Part shown: positions 7,516 to 16,399 of the stretch, one piece after another
How the letters are laid out: every line of letters starts with the position of its first letter
How positions within the stretch are numbered: the stretch's first letter is position 1
NCBI RefSeq assembly: GCF_001589285.1
Contig: NZ_JEMA01000602.1
Span: forward strand, 1 to 45,575
DNA from: Sorangium cellulosum
Lineage (GTDB): Bacteria > Myxococcota_A > Polyangia > Polyangiales > Polyangiaceae
Reading direction: 5' to 3'
DNA: 45,575 nucleotides
Notes under the pieces: generated by a model
What the model saw: only the letters and a program-made list of their open reading frames with translations
Database searches by the model: none
Told to the model about the DNA's origin: nothing
Made by a program: the position numbers and the translations under genes

Positions 7516-8391
7516 TCACCCTTTGAGGCCGGTGCGGGCGACACCCTCGATCACGTACCGCTGCGCCGCGATGAACACCGCGAGGATCGGGACGCTCGCC
7601 ACCATCGCGCCGGCCGTGACGAGCGCGTAATCGGTGGCGTGCGCCCCTTGCAGCAGCGCGAGGCCGGGCGACAGCGTGAGCTTGTCCGGGTTGAACAGCA
7701 CGTAGATGGGCCAGAGAAAGTCGTTCCAGTTGCTCAGCAGGCTGAGCACGGCCAGCGTCGCCAGCGCCGGCTTCGACAGCGGCAACACGATCTTCCAGAA
7801 AACGACCAGCCGGCTCGCGCCGTCGAGCGCCGCCGCCTCCTCGAGCTCCCGCGGGAGGCCGAGGAAGAACTGGCGCAGGAAGAACACGCCGAACGCCGAG
7901 GCGGCCGGCGGCACGACGAGCGCCGGCAGGCTGTCGAGCCAGCCGAGGGCCCGGACGATCAGGTAGTTCGACGGCAGGAACATGATCGGCGGGATGAACA
8001 GCGTCGAGACGATCGCCGCGAGCACGAGCCGCTTGCCGCGGAACTCCATGCGCGCGAGCGCGTAGGCCGCCGGGGCCGCCGTGGCGAGCACGAGCAGCGC
8101 GTGGGCCGCGGCGGCCAGGATGCTGTTCAGCAGCCAGCGGAACACCGGCGCCTGGGCGCTCGCGCCCGCGAGCGCCTCGTAGCTCTCCACCGTCACCCGC
8201 GCGGGGACGAGCGTGGGCGGCACCGCCGTCGCCTCGGGCGGCGACTTCAGCGAGGTGAGCGCCATCCAGATCACCGGGGCCAGATAGACCACCGCGAGCA
8301 CGATCAGCGCGGCATACGACAGGGCCCTCTCGATCTTGCGGCGGCGGACAGGGCAGCTCCCCGCGAGCGCCGCGAACGACCGGACGCTCAC
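7516..8391 (-). CDS. Sugar-type ABC transporter permease (MalG/UgpE-like)
   Basis: The product is 291 residues from a GTG at 8391 that overlaps the stop of the upstream permease (GTGA), so it is translationally coupled. Six membrane segments are evident, starting with ALSYAALIVLAVVYLAPVIW. The EAA loop that contacts the ATPase is ELEEAAALDGASRLVVFWKI followed by VLPLSKPALATLA. This is the second inner-membrane subunit of a CUT1-type carbohydrate importer. No ATPase gene follows; the operon ends here, so it probably uses a shared MsmX/MalK-type ATPase encoded elsewhere. Confidence 0.93.
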   Translation of the reverse strand: MSVRSFAALAGSCPVRRRKIERALSYAALIVLAVVYLAPVIWMALTSLKSPPEATAVPPTLVPARVTVESYEALAGASAQAPVFRWLLNSILAAAAHALLVLATAAPAAYALARMEFRGKRLVLAAIVSTLFIPPIMFLPSNYLIVRALGWLDSLPALVVPPAASAFGVFFLRQFFLGLPRELEEAAALDGASRLVVFWKIVLPLSKPALATLAVLSLLSNWNDFLWPIYVLFNPDKLTLSPGLALLQGAHATDYALVTAGAMVASVPILAVFIAAQRYVIEGVARTGLKG

Positions 8392-9386
8392 GGGATCTCC
8401 TCGTCGCTGCGCCGGCCGAAGAACAGGAGGAACATGCCGAGGTTCACGAGCGCGAGCAAGAAGGCCTGGACGTAGCTCATGGCCGCCGCGGTGCCGAGCC
8501 GGAAGTTCCGGAACCCCTCCTCGGCGATGTACATGATGGTCGTGCGGGTCTCGCTGCCCGGCCCGCCCCCCGTGACCAGGTACGCCTGCCCGAACATGTT
8601 GGCCGACCCGAGCACGGTCATCGTCACGATGAACACGAACACCGGCCTGAGCCCCGGCACGGTGACGTGGCGGAACTGCTGCCAGCGGCTCGCGCCGTCG
8701 ATGCGCGCGGCGTCGTAGAGCTCGTGGTGGATGTTCTGCAGACCGGCCAGGTAGATCACGGCGTTGTACCCGAGGGTCCACCACACGGTCATCCCCACCA
8801 GCGAGACCCACACCCACGGAACCGCCGTGGTCCAGCCCGTGTCCGAGGGCAGACCGACCTTCCCGAGCAGGTGGTTGACAACGCCGATCTGGGGATCGAG
8901 CAGGAGCCGCCACATGAGCGCCACGACCGCGACGCCGAGCACGTAGGGCGCGAAGAAGATGGCCCGGAAGAACGAGCGGCCCGGAAAACGCTGGTTGAGC
9001 GCGAGGGCGATCAGCAAGGGGAGCGTCACCAGGACAGGCACGCTCAGCGCCGTGAAGAGCGCCGTGGCCCGCACAGCGCGCCAGAAATTGCCGCGGATCG
9101 GCGAGCCGGACCGGAACAGGTCAGCGTAGTTGTCGAGCCCGACCCAGGGCTTCGTCGGCAGGAACGGGTCCCAGTCGTGGAGGCTGAGCCACACGCCGAG
9201 CACGATCGGCACAACGACGAAGAGGCCGAACAGCGCGAGGTACGGCGCGAGGAACAGGTAGGGAGCCCACCGCCCCGGACGCGCGGCGTCGCGCCGCAGC
9301 CGGCCCACGCCGGGAGCGGCGCGCGGCGCGCCGCTGTCCGCAGCGGCGCGGCCGGGCTCCACGAGGGGTACGTCGACCGTTGTCAC
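8388..9386 (-). CDS. Sugar-type ABC transporter permease (MalF/UgpA-like)
   Basis: The product is 332 residues from a GTG at 9386 overlapping the TGA of the binding-protein gene. A 40-residue cytoplasmic N-terminus precedes the first membrane segment (YLFLAPYLALFGLFVVVPIV). Further markers are the RSFFRAIFFAPYVLGVAVVA segment and the EAA loop ELYDAARIDGASRWQQFRHV. It forms the inner-membrane channel with the downstream MalG-like permease. Both junctions of this three-gene operon are GTGA overlaps, which points to equal expression of the subunits. Confidence 0.93.
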   Translation of the reverse strand: MTTVDVPLVEPGRAAADSGAPRAAPGVGRLRRDAARPGRWAPYLFLAPYLALFGLFVVVPIVLGVWLSLHDWDPFLPTKPWVGLDNYADLFRSGSPIRGNFWRAVRATALFTALSVPVLVTLPLLIALALNQRFPGRSFFRAIFFAPYVLGVAVVALMWRLLLDPQIGVVNHLLGKVGLPSDTGWTTAVPWVWVSLVGMTVWWTLGYNAVIYLAGLQNIHHELYDAARIDGASRWQQFRHVTVPGLRPVFVFIVTMTVLGSANMFGQAYLVTGGGPGSETRTTIMYIAEEGFRNFRLGTAAAMSYVQAFLLALVNLGMFLLFFGRRSDEEIP

Positions 9387-10753
9387 AGCGCCCTCCCGAA
9401 CTTCCTGAGGTTGTCCGAGAGCAGCGCGTCGGCCTCGCGGGCGGCGCGGTTCAGGGCCTCTCTCGGCGCGGACCTCAGCAGCACGGCCTCGTTCACCGCG
9501 AGATCGAGGGTGGAAGCGCGCACCGAGTCGATGCCGGCGATCGCCGGCGGGAAGCGGACCACCGGGATCTGCTCGGCGAAGATCGCCTGTTCGGTCATGC
9601 GCCGGAACGCGGCGCTCTCCCGGGCCTCGCGCCGGGCAGGCACCATGCCGGCCTCCGCCCACTCGAGCGAATGCCGGCTGAGCCAGTCGACGAAGACCAC
9701 CGACGCCGCGAGGCGGCCCTGGCCCGACGCGGGCTGGCGCGGGAGGACGAGGTTGTGCGAGTTGCCCCAGACCGCCCGCTGCGCGCCGATCGTGGGCACC
9801 GGGAGGACGCCCCACTCCAGCCCGGGGATCGCGCGGTAGACGTTGATCATCCAGATGCCGTTCCAGAGGAACGCGTTCCGGTTGTTGGTGAAGGCGATGC
9901 TGTCGGCGTCCTGGCCGACGTCGCGCGGGCTGTACCCCCGCTGGATCAGCTCGAGCATGAAGCCCAGCGCCTCGACGCCGGCCTCGGAGTTGAACGTGGC
10001 CCGGGCGCCGTCCTCCGAGAACAGCTCTCCTCCGCCCTGCCACAGGAGCGACTGGAACATCAGCCCGCCCGTGAACAGCACCGGCGACACCCACGATCCC
10101 TGGATCCCCCTCCGCTTGAGCTGCTCGAGCACCGCCATGTAGTCGCGCCGGGAGCGCGGCAGCGCTGGTTCGCCGAGCCCTGCGTCGGCCAGCACGGCGC
10201 GGTTGTAATAGAGGCCGAGGGGGTGCACATCGAGGGGAATGCCGTAGCGGCGGCCCCGGTAGACGCCGGCGTCCCAGAGCGTCCGGGAGAAGTCGCCGGC
10301 GCCGAGGCCGAGCGCGTCGGTCACCTCGTCGAGCGGGAGGAGGGTGCGGTGGACTGCCGCCGTGGCGAGCTGGTCCGCGTGCATGACGGCCACGTCGGGG
10401 CCATTGCCGCTGTCGACCGCGGCGGGGAGCTTGTAATAGAAGTCGCCCCACCGGGTCACGCTCATCCGCACCTTGATGTTGTCGTGCTCGCTGTTGAACC
10501 GCTCGATGAGCCGCTCCATCGGCGGCCGATCGCCCCCGGTGAAGCCCGTCCAGAACGCGAGATCGATCGCCGGGCCGGCGTATCCCCGGCTGCCGCCGGC
10601 CGCGATCGCGGCCTGATCGCGCACGTCGACCGGCTCGCCGCGACAGCCGAGCAGCAGCAGGCCCGCGGTCGCCCCCACGCCGGCGAGGAGCGCGCGACGG
10701 CCCGGCAGCCGCTCAGGATCTCCCCGCGTCCCAGGAACTCGCGCCCTCTGCAT
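9383..10753 (-). CDS. ABC transporter substrate-binding lipoprotein (family 1, carbohydrate)
   Basis: The product is 456 residues from the ATG at 10753; a GTG at 10768 is an alternative start. The N-terminus has GRRALLAGVGATAGLLLLGC, a signal peptide II with lipobox LLGC and a twin-arginine-like RR. The mature protein fits the extracellular solute-binding family 1: LIERFNSEHDNIKVRMSVTR, GNGPDVAVMHADQLA, RYGIPLDVHPLGLYYNRAVL, and FLWNGIWMINVYRAIPG. It delivers a sugar or glycoside to the two permeases that follow. The gene is divergent from the cytochrome P450, with a palindrome in the shared region. The exact sugar cannot be read from sequence. Confidence 0.9.
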   Translation of the reverse strand: MQRARVPGTRGDPERLPGRRALLAGVGATAGLLLLGCRGEPVDVRDQAAIAAGGSRGYAGPAIDLAFWTGFTGGDRPPMERLIERFNSEHDNIKVRMSVTRWGDFYYKLPAAVDSGNGPDVAVMHADQLATAAVHRTLLPLDEVTDALGLGAGDFSRTLWDAGVYRGRRYGIPLDVHPLGLYYNRAVLADAGLGEPALPRSRRDYMAVLEQLKRRGIQGSWVSPVLFTGGLMFQSLLWQGGGELFSEDGARATFNSEAGVEALGFMLELIQRGYSPRDVGQDADSIAFTNNRNAFLWNGIWMINVYRAIPGLEWGVLPVPTIGAQRAVWGNSHNLVLPRQPASGQGRLAASVVFVDWLSRHSLEWAEAGMVPARREARESAAFRRMTEQAIFAEQIPVVRFPPAIAGIDSVRASTLDLAVNEAVLLRSAPREALNRAAREADALLSDNLRKFGRAL

Positions 10754-10887
10754 CTGCCCTCTGCTCACGTGATCTCGCCGCAGAGGGCCCGCTTCCGGCT
10801 CCTGGCCTGCGGCCGGGCCGAGCCGTGGCTCAGCCCCGGTCCCCCGGCTGCCGCGGCGATGTACACCGATGTCATCCACCGTCCCAG

Positions 10888-10899
10888 TGGAATATTCCA
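10888..10899. promoter_or_regulatory. Palindrome TGGAATATTCCA in the ABC importer/P450 divergent region
   Basis: A perfect 12-bp palindrome lies in the 288-bp intergenic region, 135 bp upstream of the binding-protein ATG and 143 bp upstream of the P450 ATG. It stands out by its AT content. It could be an operator serving both directions. Confidence 0.45.
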
Positions 10900-11041
10900 G
10901 GAGCGCAGCGGCGACCACGCGATGCTCCGGAGTTGCCGTTATCTCCTTTCTTCGGTCTGGCGATTTTCTCCGGCGATGTTGCCTTCACCAGGCCGCATGG
11001 TATGCCAGACCACAAGCCGCGCTTGCTTCCAGGAGGGAACC

Positions 11042-12259
11042 ATGAGTCACGCGTTCAATCTCGTCGCGCCCGAGTTCACGCAGAACCCCTATCCGGTCTA
11101 TGCCGCGCTCCGCGAGAAGGCGCCTGTGTGTCAGGTCGAGCCGGGGGGCTTCTGGGCGGTGAGCCGTCACGACGATGTCGTGTATGTCCTCAAGCACCCG
11201 GAGCTCTTCTCGTCCGACACCATGGTGGCGAGGACGAGCCGGCAGGACGAGCGGCTCCAGCGCGAGCCGATCGCCGTCAGCGACGTGAACATTCTCATGA
11301 GCGATCCGCCGGTCCACACCAGGGTGCGCCAGCTCGTCAGCGGCGCGTTCACGCCGAGGGCCATTGCGCGGCTCGAGCAGCGGGTGCGCGAGATCACGAC
11401 CGAGTACCTCGATCGCATCCTCGCCAAGGACGCCTTCGACATGATGGAGGACCTGGCCGTGCCGCTGCCGGTCACGGTCATCTCCGAGATGCTCGGCGTC
11501 GATCCGGCGCGCCGCGACGACTTCAAGCGCTGGTCCGATGACGCCGTGAGCTCGGGCGCCGGCCAGCTGAGCGACGCGGAGGTGGAGGGCGTGCTCCGGA
11601 GCCGCCGCGAGATGCGCGCCTATTTCCACGAGCTGATCGCGGAGCGGAAGCGGCAGCCGCGCGAGGATCTCATCAGCGACCTCATCCGCGGCGAGGTGGA
11701 GTACGGCGAGCTGAAGGGGGACGACGTGCTCAGCATGGTCGTCCTGCTGCTGATCGCGGGCAACGAGACGACGACGAACCTCATCGGCAATGGCACGCTC
11801 GCGCTCCTCGAGAACCCCGACGCCCTCCACCGCCTCCGCGAGGACCCGTCGCTGATCCCTGGGTTCATCGAGGAGGTCCTCCGCTACGAGGGGCCCGCGC
11901 AGTTCCTGATGCGGCAGGCGACCCAGGACGTGACCCTCTCCGGCGTCACCGTCCCGAAGGGCGCGATCGTCGTGCCGATCATCGCGTCGGCCAACCGGGA
12001 TCCCGCGCAGTTCTCCGATCCGGACAGGTTCGATATCACCCGGGAGCAGCGCGGCAACGTGGGCTTCGGCTACGGCATCCACTTCTGCGTCGGCGCGCCC
12101 CTCTCGCGGCTCGAGGGCAAGATCGCCTTCGAGGAGATCTTCCGGCGGCTGCCGCCCTTCTCGCGCGAGCCGGAGCCGGTCGTGTGGCGCAGGATGTTCA
12201 GCCTGCGCGGGCTGCAGAGCCTCCGCCTGCGCTTCGACAGGTCCGCGCGCGCCGCGTGA
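11042..12259 (+). CDS. Cytochrome P450
   Basis: The product is 405 residues. The ATG at 11042 has a strong ribosome site (AGGAGGG, 4 nt before it). Diagnostic motifs are all present: the I-helix oxygen-binding AGNETT at 239-244, the K-helix EVLR (Glu278-Arg281), and the heme loop FGYGIHFCVGAPLSR with axial Cys349. DPPVHTRVRQLVSGAFTPRA near 88-107 is typical of soluble bacterial class I P450s. It would hydroxylate a small molecule with electrons from a ferredoxin and reductase, neither encoded nearby. It is divergent from a sugar importer, not within a visible biosynthetic cluster. Confidence 0.97.
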   Translation: MSHAFNLVAPEFTQNPYPVYAALREKAPVCQVEPGGFWAVSRHDDVVYVLKHPELFSSDTMVARTSRQDERLQREPIAVSDVNILMSDPPVHTRVRQLVSGAFTPRAIARLEQRVREITTEYLDRILAKDAFDMMEDLAVPLPVTVISEMLGVDPARRDDFKRWSDDAVSSGAGQLSDAEVEGVLRSRREMRAYFHELIAERKRQPREDLISDLIRGEVEYGELKGDDVLSMVVLLLIAGNETTTNLIGNGTLALLENPDALHRLREDPSLIPGFIEEVLRYEGPAQFLMRQATQDVTLSGVTVPKGAIVVPIIASANRDPAQFSDPDRFDITREQRGNVGFGYGIHFCVGAPLSRLEGKIAFEEIFRRLPPFSREPEPVVWRRMFSLRGLQSLRLRFDRSARAA

Positions 12260-12312
12260 CCCGGCGCCCCCCGCGCTCCCTGGAGGGCGCGCCCGCCCCC
12301 GCGCGACGAATC

Positions 12313-12348
12313 AGCGGCGGAGGCGCAGGGGGCCTCCGCGCCGCCGCT
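12313..12348. terminator. Possible bidirectional terminator between P450 and VanW gene
   Basis: AGCGGCGG (12313-12320) can pair with CCGCCGCT (12341-12348), with alternative internal pairing GGAGGC/GCCTCC. It sits in the 88-bp gap between convergent genes and touches the VanW stop codon. There is no T-run. Confidence 0.35.
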
Positions 12349-13802
12349 CACATCGAGAAGCCGTCGCCCTGCGCCTGCGCAGGGGGGGCCTGCGCCTCCG
12401 CAGGGACCTCCCCCTCCTGGAGCTCCTCCACCGCCTTGGCGTGCTCCGGGAGCTCCGGGAGCGCCGAAGGATCGTAGTCCGGCGCGACCCAGAACACCTC
12501 GGGCGCGGGCTTGTACTCGCTCGTGTAGCTGCGCTCGCCGACCCGGCCGTCCCTGTACCGGACCTTGACATACGACCTCACGTCGTATCCGCACGAGCCC
12601 TTCTGGTGGCGGCGCACCTTGCCCTCCGACAGGTCGGGCTTCACGTAGATGCGGCGGATGAAATCGTCGGTGTGCTCGGCGGCTACCTGGTGGACGACCT
12701 CCGCCACCGGGTCGCCGCCCAGGATCTCCACGCGCAGCACCGTGGGCGAGGGCAGGTACGCGTGGATCATGATCGGGAACGGGAGCGTGTTCCTGATCTT
12801 CAGGTCCGACTCCGGGTAGGTCACCATCGCGTCGAGCCCCATCGGGATGTAGGCGCTCGGGCGCGAGTGGCTCTGGCGGTCCGGCGTCTCGAGCGCGCCG
12901 AAGAGCGACGCGGCGAAGAGCGTGCTGGAGACCTGGCACGTCCCCCCGCCGTAGCCGGGGACGGTCTCGTCGCCGAGGATCTCCGGGGCGATGGTGAACC
13001 CGTTCTTGCGCGTCCGCGGGCCCACATGGGCGTTGAACGAGAAGGTCTCGCCGGGCGCCAGGATGGTGCCGTCGATCCTCGACGCGGCGTTCTCGATGTT
13101 CACGGCGCGCCCGGCCTCCTTGCCGTGCCGCTTGAACTTCGTCTCGTACGCCGCGACGACCCGGGTCACGTCGACGCTCACAAGGTCGTCGACGACGACG
13201 GCCGGCGCGATGGTCCGGACCGCGAGCTCGACGCGCTCCTCTTCCTCGTACGATTCGTGGGCGCCGGCCCGCAGCGCCTTGAGCGACGCGTCGACGTCGA
13301 GCGCCCGGCCCGCCTGCTCCGGGATCTTGCGCCGGTTCGCGAGGTCGAGGCGCGCGTCGCGTGGCGCCCGGTAGACCTCGGGGGCGAGCCGCTCGAGCAG
13401 CGCGCGGGCCTTGTCCTCGTCGACCGACCAGACGAGCGGCACGTCGATCCCGCCGCGCCGCGCCCGCCGCGCCTCCCGGATCCGCCGCGCCCAGGGGCCC
13501 TCGTGGCCCACGCGCTGCGCTGCCGCGAGCGTCTCGCCGACGTCGATCTCGACGCCCGCCTCGCCGAGCGTCGCGGTCAGCTCCACGTCGTCGTGGCGGA
13601 GCCGGATCTCACGCGCGCGCAGCGCGTCGCGCCGCGCCTCGATCCAGGCCGCCGGCGAGGCGCCGTCCGGCACGAAGCGCTCGCCGATGGAGAGGCCGCG
13701 GACCACCGGCGACGCCGGCAACGCGTCGCGCACCGCCAGGGCGGCGCCCACGCCGGCCGACCCGCCGAGCGCCAAGACCAAGACGAGGGCCCTCGTATCC
13801 AC
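12348..13802 (-). CDS. VanW-family exported protein
   Basis: The product is 484 residues and starts with GTG at 13802. Residues 1-25 are a signal or membrane anchor (TRALVLVLALGGSAGVGAAL). Residues about 60-200 look like the peptidoglycan-binding-like domain that often precedes VanW. The VanW domain spans about 215-345 with GETFSFNAHVGPRTRKNGFT and GYGGGTCQVSSTLF (residues 283-296). Residues about 395-450 (KGSCGYDVRSYVKVRYRDGR) resemble a G5-like end, and the last 40 residues are acidic and Pro/Ala-rich. VanW proteins are linked to cell-envelope functions, but their chemistry is unsettled. The gene lies 87 bp downstream of thiS on the same strand and may be cotranscribed. Confidence 0.9.
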   Translation of the reverse strand: MDTRALVLVLALGGSAGVGAALAVRDALPASPVVRGLSIGERFVPDGASPAAWIEARRDALRAREIRLRHDDVELTATLGEAGVEIDVGETLAAAQRVGHEGPWARRIREARRARRGGIDVPLVWSVDEDKARALLERLAPEVYRAPRDARLDLANRRKIPEQAGRALDVDASLKALRAGAHESYEEEERVELAVRTIAPAVVVDDLVSVDVTRVVAAYETKFKRHGKEAGRAVNIENAASRIDGTILAPGETFSFNAHVGPRTRKNGFTIAPEILGDETVPGYGGGTCQVSSTLFAASLFGALETPDRQSHSRPSAYIPMGLDAMVTYPESDLKIRNTLPFPIMIHAYLPSPTVLRVEILGGDPVAEVVHQVAAEHTDDFIRRIYVKPDLSEGKVRRHQKGSCGYDVRSYVKVRYRDGRVGERSYTSEYKPAPEVFWVAPDYDPSALPELPEHAKAVEELQEGEVPAEAQAPPAQAQGDGFSM

Positions 13803-13889
13803 GGCAACCCGGGATGGTAGCCGGATCGCGGACGGACTGGAAGATCGCTGGACCGCGAGCGGTCGGAAGAGAGCTGCCGCGGGGCGGCC

Positions 13890-14090
13890 TCAGCCGCCGC
13901 CCACGAAGTGCACGATCTCGATCACGTCGCCCTCGGCGAGCTCGGCCGCCGTGTGCTCGGCCCGCGGCACCACCTGGCCGTTGCGCTCCACCGCCACCGG
14001 GCCCTCGGTCAGCCCGAGCAGCTCGACGAGCCTCCGCACCGTCACCGCCGCAGGCACCTCGCGCGCTTCTCCGTTCACCGTGATGTTCAT
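13890..14090 (-). CDS. thiS: Sulfur carrier protein ThiS
   Basis: The product is 66 residues, the usual ThiS size, starting [20 protein letters not shown] and ending EIVHFVGGG. The C-terminal Gly-Gly is the site adenylated by ThiF and converted to a thiocarboxylate, which supplies sulfur for the thiazole ring of thiamine. Its ATG overlaps the stop of the preceding gene (ATGA). No thiF, thiG or thiO is adjacent, so the partners must be elsewhere. The tail also resembles MoaD-type ubiquitin-fold carriers, but size and ending favour ThiS. Confidence 0.88.
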   Translation of the reverse strand: MNITVNGEAREVPAAVTVRRLVELLGLTEGPVAVERNGQVVPRAEHTAAELAEGDVIEIVHFVGGG

Positions 14091-14659
14091 GGCTTCTTCA
14101 CCTCGTGCTGCGCGACGCCCGGCGCTCCCGCCGCCGTCGCGGCGAGCGCGGCCCGGAAGCGCCGCGCGTTCTCCACATAGCCCGCCGCGCCCATCCTGCC
14201 GAGCTCGGCCTGGTCCGGCCGCACCTCGCCGATCACCCGGGCCGGGTTGCCGCGCACAAGCGACCGCGCCGGGATCACCTTGCCGGGCGGCACCACCGCG
14301 CCCGCCGCGATCACCGAGCCCTCGCCGATCTCGACGTTGTCGAGCAGGATGCTCCCCATCCCGATCAGGCACCCGTCGCCGACGAGGCAGCCGTGCAGGA
14401 TCGCCCCGTGCCCGATGGTCACGTCGGCGCCGACGATCGTCCGGGAGACGCCGCCCGTCAGGTGCAGGCACGCGAGGTCCTGCACGTTGGTCCGCGGGCC
14501 GACGCGGATCGCGCCGATGTCCCCGCGCAGCACAGCGCCGAACCACACGCTCGCCTCGTCGCCGAGCTCCACGTCGCCGATGACCGTCGCGCTCGGCGCC
14601 AGGAACACGTCGCGCCCGAGCCGCGGCGACACGCCGTCCAGAGCGAGGACGAGCGCCAC
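14087..14659 (-). CDS. Gamma-carbonic-anhydrase-like hexapeptide-repeat protein
   Basis: The product is 190 residues from a GTG at 14659, one nucleotide after the miaB stop. It is a left-handed beta-helix with hexapeptide turns ([40 protein letters not shown]). Three His fit the metal triad of gamma-class carbonic anhydrases: His66 in CLHLT, and His84 and His89 in IGHGAILHG. The short form without the long acidic loop matches the YrdA/PaaY/CaiE-like group, whose members range from active carbonic anhydrases to proteins of unknown role. It is translationally coupled to thiS. Confidence 0.92.
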   Translation of the reverse strand: MALVLALDGVSPRLGRDVFLAPSATVIGDVELGDEASVWFGAVLRGDIGAIRVGPRTNVQDLACLHLTGGVSRTIVGADVTIGHGAILHGCLVGDGCLIGMGSILLDNVEIGEGSVIAAGAVVPPGKVIPARSLVRGNPARVIGEVRPDQAELGRMGAAGYVENARRFRAALAATAAGAPGVAQHEVKKP

Positions 14660-14660
14660 G

Positions 14661-16154
14661 TCAGCCCCCCTCGGCCGCGACCACCGGCAGCGAGCGCCGG
14701 GCCGGCCGCCCCGCGTCCGCGCCACCCCGCGGCTGCTGGCGCGCCGCGGCGCGCGCCGCCTCGGTGAGCTCGGCCTGGAGCGAGTGCTTGTTCGCCCGCG
14801 CGATCGAGACCTCGACGACCTCGCCGAGCAGGTCGAGCTCCCCGGCGCCCTCGATGTGCGCGATCTCGTGGCGCCCCGTCCGGCCCGACCAGAGCGCCCC
14901 GCCCGCGCCGCGCTCACGCCCCGCGCCGCGCTCCTTGTCGCGCCCCTCGACGAGCACCTCCTGCGTCGTCCCGACGAGGCCCGACAGGTGGGCGGCGAGC
15001 AGCGCCTCGCTCTCCTCGAACAGGCGCGCGAGCCGCGCGCCCTTCACGTCCTCGGCCACGTCGTCCGGCAGCTTCAGCGCGGGGGTGTGCGGGCGGCGCG
15101 AGTACTTGAAGCCGAAGAGCCCCTTGAACCCCACCTCGCGCACGAGCGACAGCGTCGCCGCGAAGTCGTCCTCCGTCTCGCCCGGGAAGCCGACGATGAT
15201 GTCGGTCGAGAGCGTCAGCCCGGGGACGGCCTCGACGAGCGCCCGCGTCCTCGCGACGTACTCGGCGCGCGTGTAGCGGCGGATCATCCGCCGGAGCACG
15301 CGGTCGCTGCCCGACTGCACCGGCATGTGCACGTGGCGCGGCAGCACGGCGAGCTCGGCGTGGGCGAGGACGAGCGACGGCGTGAGGTGCCGCGGGTGAG
15401 GGCTCGTGTAGCGCAGGCGCGCGAGGCCCGGGACGTCGGCCGCGATCCGCCGGAGCAGCGCGGCGAACTCGCTCTCGTCCGGGTCGTCCGCGCTCGCGCC
15501 CGGGGCCCGCGGCAGCGCGCCGAGCGGGTCGCGGTAGCTGTTCACCGTCTGGCCGAGGAGCGTGATCTCGCGCGTCCCCGCGGCCACGAGCGCGGCGATC
15601 TCGGCGACGATCTCGTCGCTCGCCCGGTACCGCTCCGGCCCGCGGGTGTAGGGGACGATGCAGAACGAGCAGCGCTCGTCGCAGCCCTTCATGATCGTGA
15701 CGAACGCTGTCGGCGCGCCGCGCGTCGAGGGCGACGGCGACGCGACGAGGAACCGCGGCGCGTCCAGGTCGAACACCGTGCGCGCGACCGGCAGCCCGCC
15801 GAGCGCGAGGTCGCCGAGCAGGCCGGGCAGCTCCGGGATGTTGTCGGGCCCCACCACGACGTCGATCGCCCGCATCTGCTTGAGGAGGCGCTCCCCCTCC
15901 TGCTGGGCCACGCACCCCGCCACGACGACCACCCGGTCGGCGCGCTCCCGCTTCCAGCGCGCGAGCCGGCCCACCTCGCTCCGCAGCTTCTGCTCGGCCT
16001 TCTCGCGCACGCTGCACGTGTTCAGCACGAGCACGTCCGCCTCCTCGGGGCCGCCGGCCTCCGTGTAGCCGGCACGGCGGAGCACGTCGTGCATCCGCTC
16101 GGAGTCGTGCACGTTCATCTGGCAGCCGAACGTCGTGATCGAATACCGGGGCAT
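14661..16154 (-). CDS. miaB: tRNA (N6-isopentenyl adenosine(37)-C2)-methylthiotransferase MiaB
   Basis: The product is 497 residues. The N-terminal UPF0004 domain has its three cluster-binding cysteines at Cys11 (FGCQMNVHDSE), Cys47 (NTCSVREKAEQK) and Cys81 (GCVAQQEG). The radical-SAM CxxxCxxC follows as Cys158-Cys162-Cys165 (KGCDERCSFCIVPYTRGPE). A TRAM domain with an inserted Arg/Gly-rich stretch (GRDKERGAGRERGAGG) and a low-complexity tail make it about 40 residues longer than usual. The enzyme adds a methylthio group to i6A37 of tRNAs reading UNN codons, using two Fe-S clusters. It heads the operon with the carbonic-anhydrase-like gene and thiS. An upstream in-frame start is possible but unsupported. 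Confidence 0.97.
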   Translation of the reverse strand: MPRYSITTFGCQMNVHDSERMHDVLRRAGYTEAGGPEEADVLVLNTCSVREKAEQKLRSEVGRLARWKRERADRVVVVAGCVAQQEGERLLKQMRAIDVVVGPDNIPELPGLLGDLALGGLPVARTVFDLDAPRFLVASPSPSTRGAPTAFVTIMKGCDERCSFCIVPYTRGPERYRASDEIVAEIAALVAAGTREITLLGQTVNSYRDPLGALPRAPGASADDPDESEFAALLRRIAADVPGLARLRYTSPHPRHLTPSLVLAHAELAVLPRHVHMPVQSGSDRVLRRMIRRYTRAEYVARTRALVEAVPGLTLSTDIIVGFPGETEDDFAATLSLVREVGFKGLFGFKYSRRPHTPALKLPDDVAEDVKGARLARLFEESEALLAAHLSGLVGTTQEVLVEGRDKERGAGRERGAGGALWSGRTGRHEIAHIEGAGELDLLGEVVEVSIARANKHSLQAELTEAARAAARQQPRGGADAGRPARRSLPVVAAEGG

Positions 16155-16399
16155 CGAAGCGATGCACCCTCTAACAGAAGGTGCCCGGGGCCGCCACCTC
16201 GCGCGCCGGACGCGCCCGCGCGCGCCGCCCCCTACCCGCCCGGCCCCGCGACGCGCAGGAGGCGGCGCACCGGCGGGCCAGTTCGTCCAGCCTCCACGCC
16301 CTTCCACGCCCTCCACGCGACGACGGCGCGCCGCGCGCCGAGAAAAGCGCGCAGGGTCGTCGCGGCGCCATGGTAACAATCGATGTGGGAGGAGCCCCG

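Noticed and set aside
9380..11041. Apparent fusion of a 550-residue N-terminal region to the P450
   Set aside because: The upstream part is antisense to the solute-binding protein gene; the P450 has its own strong ribosome site and a normal start at 11042.
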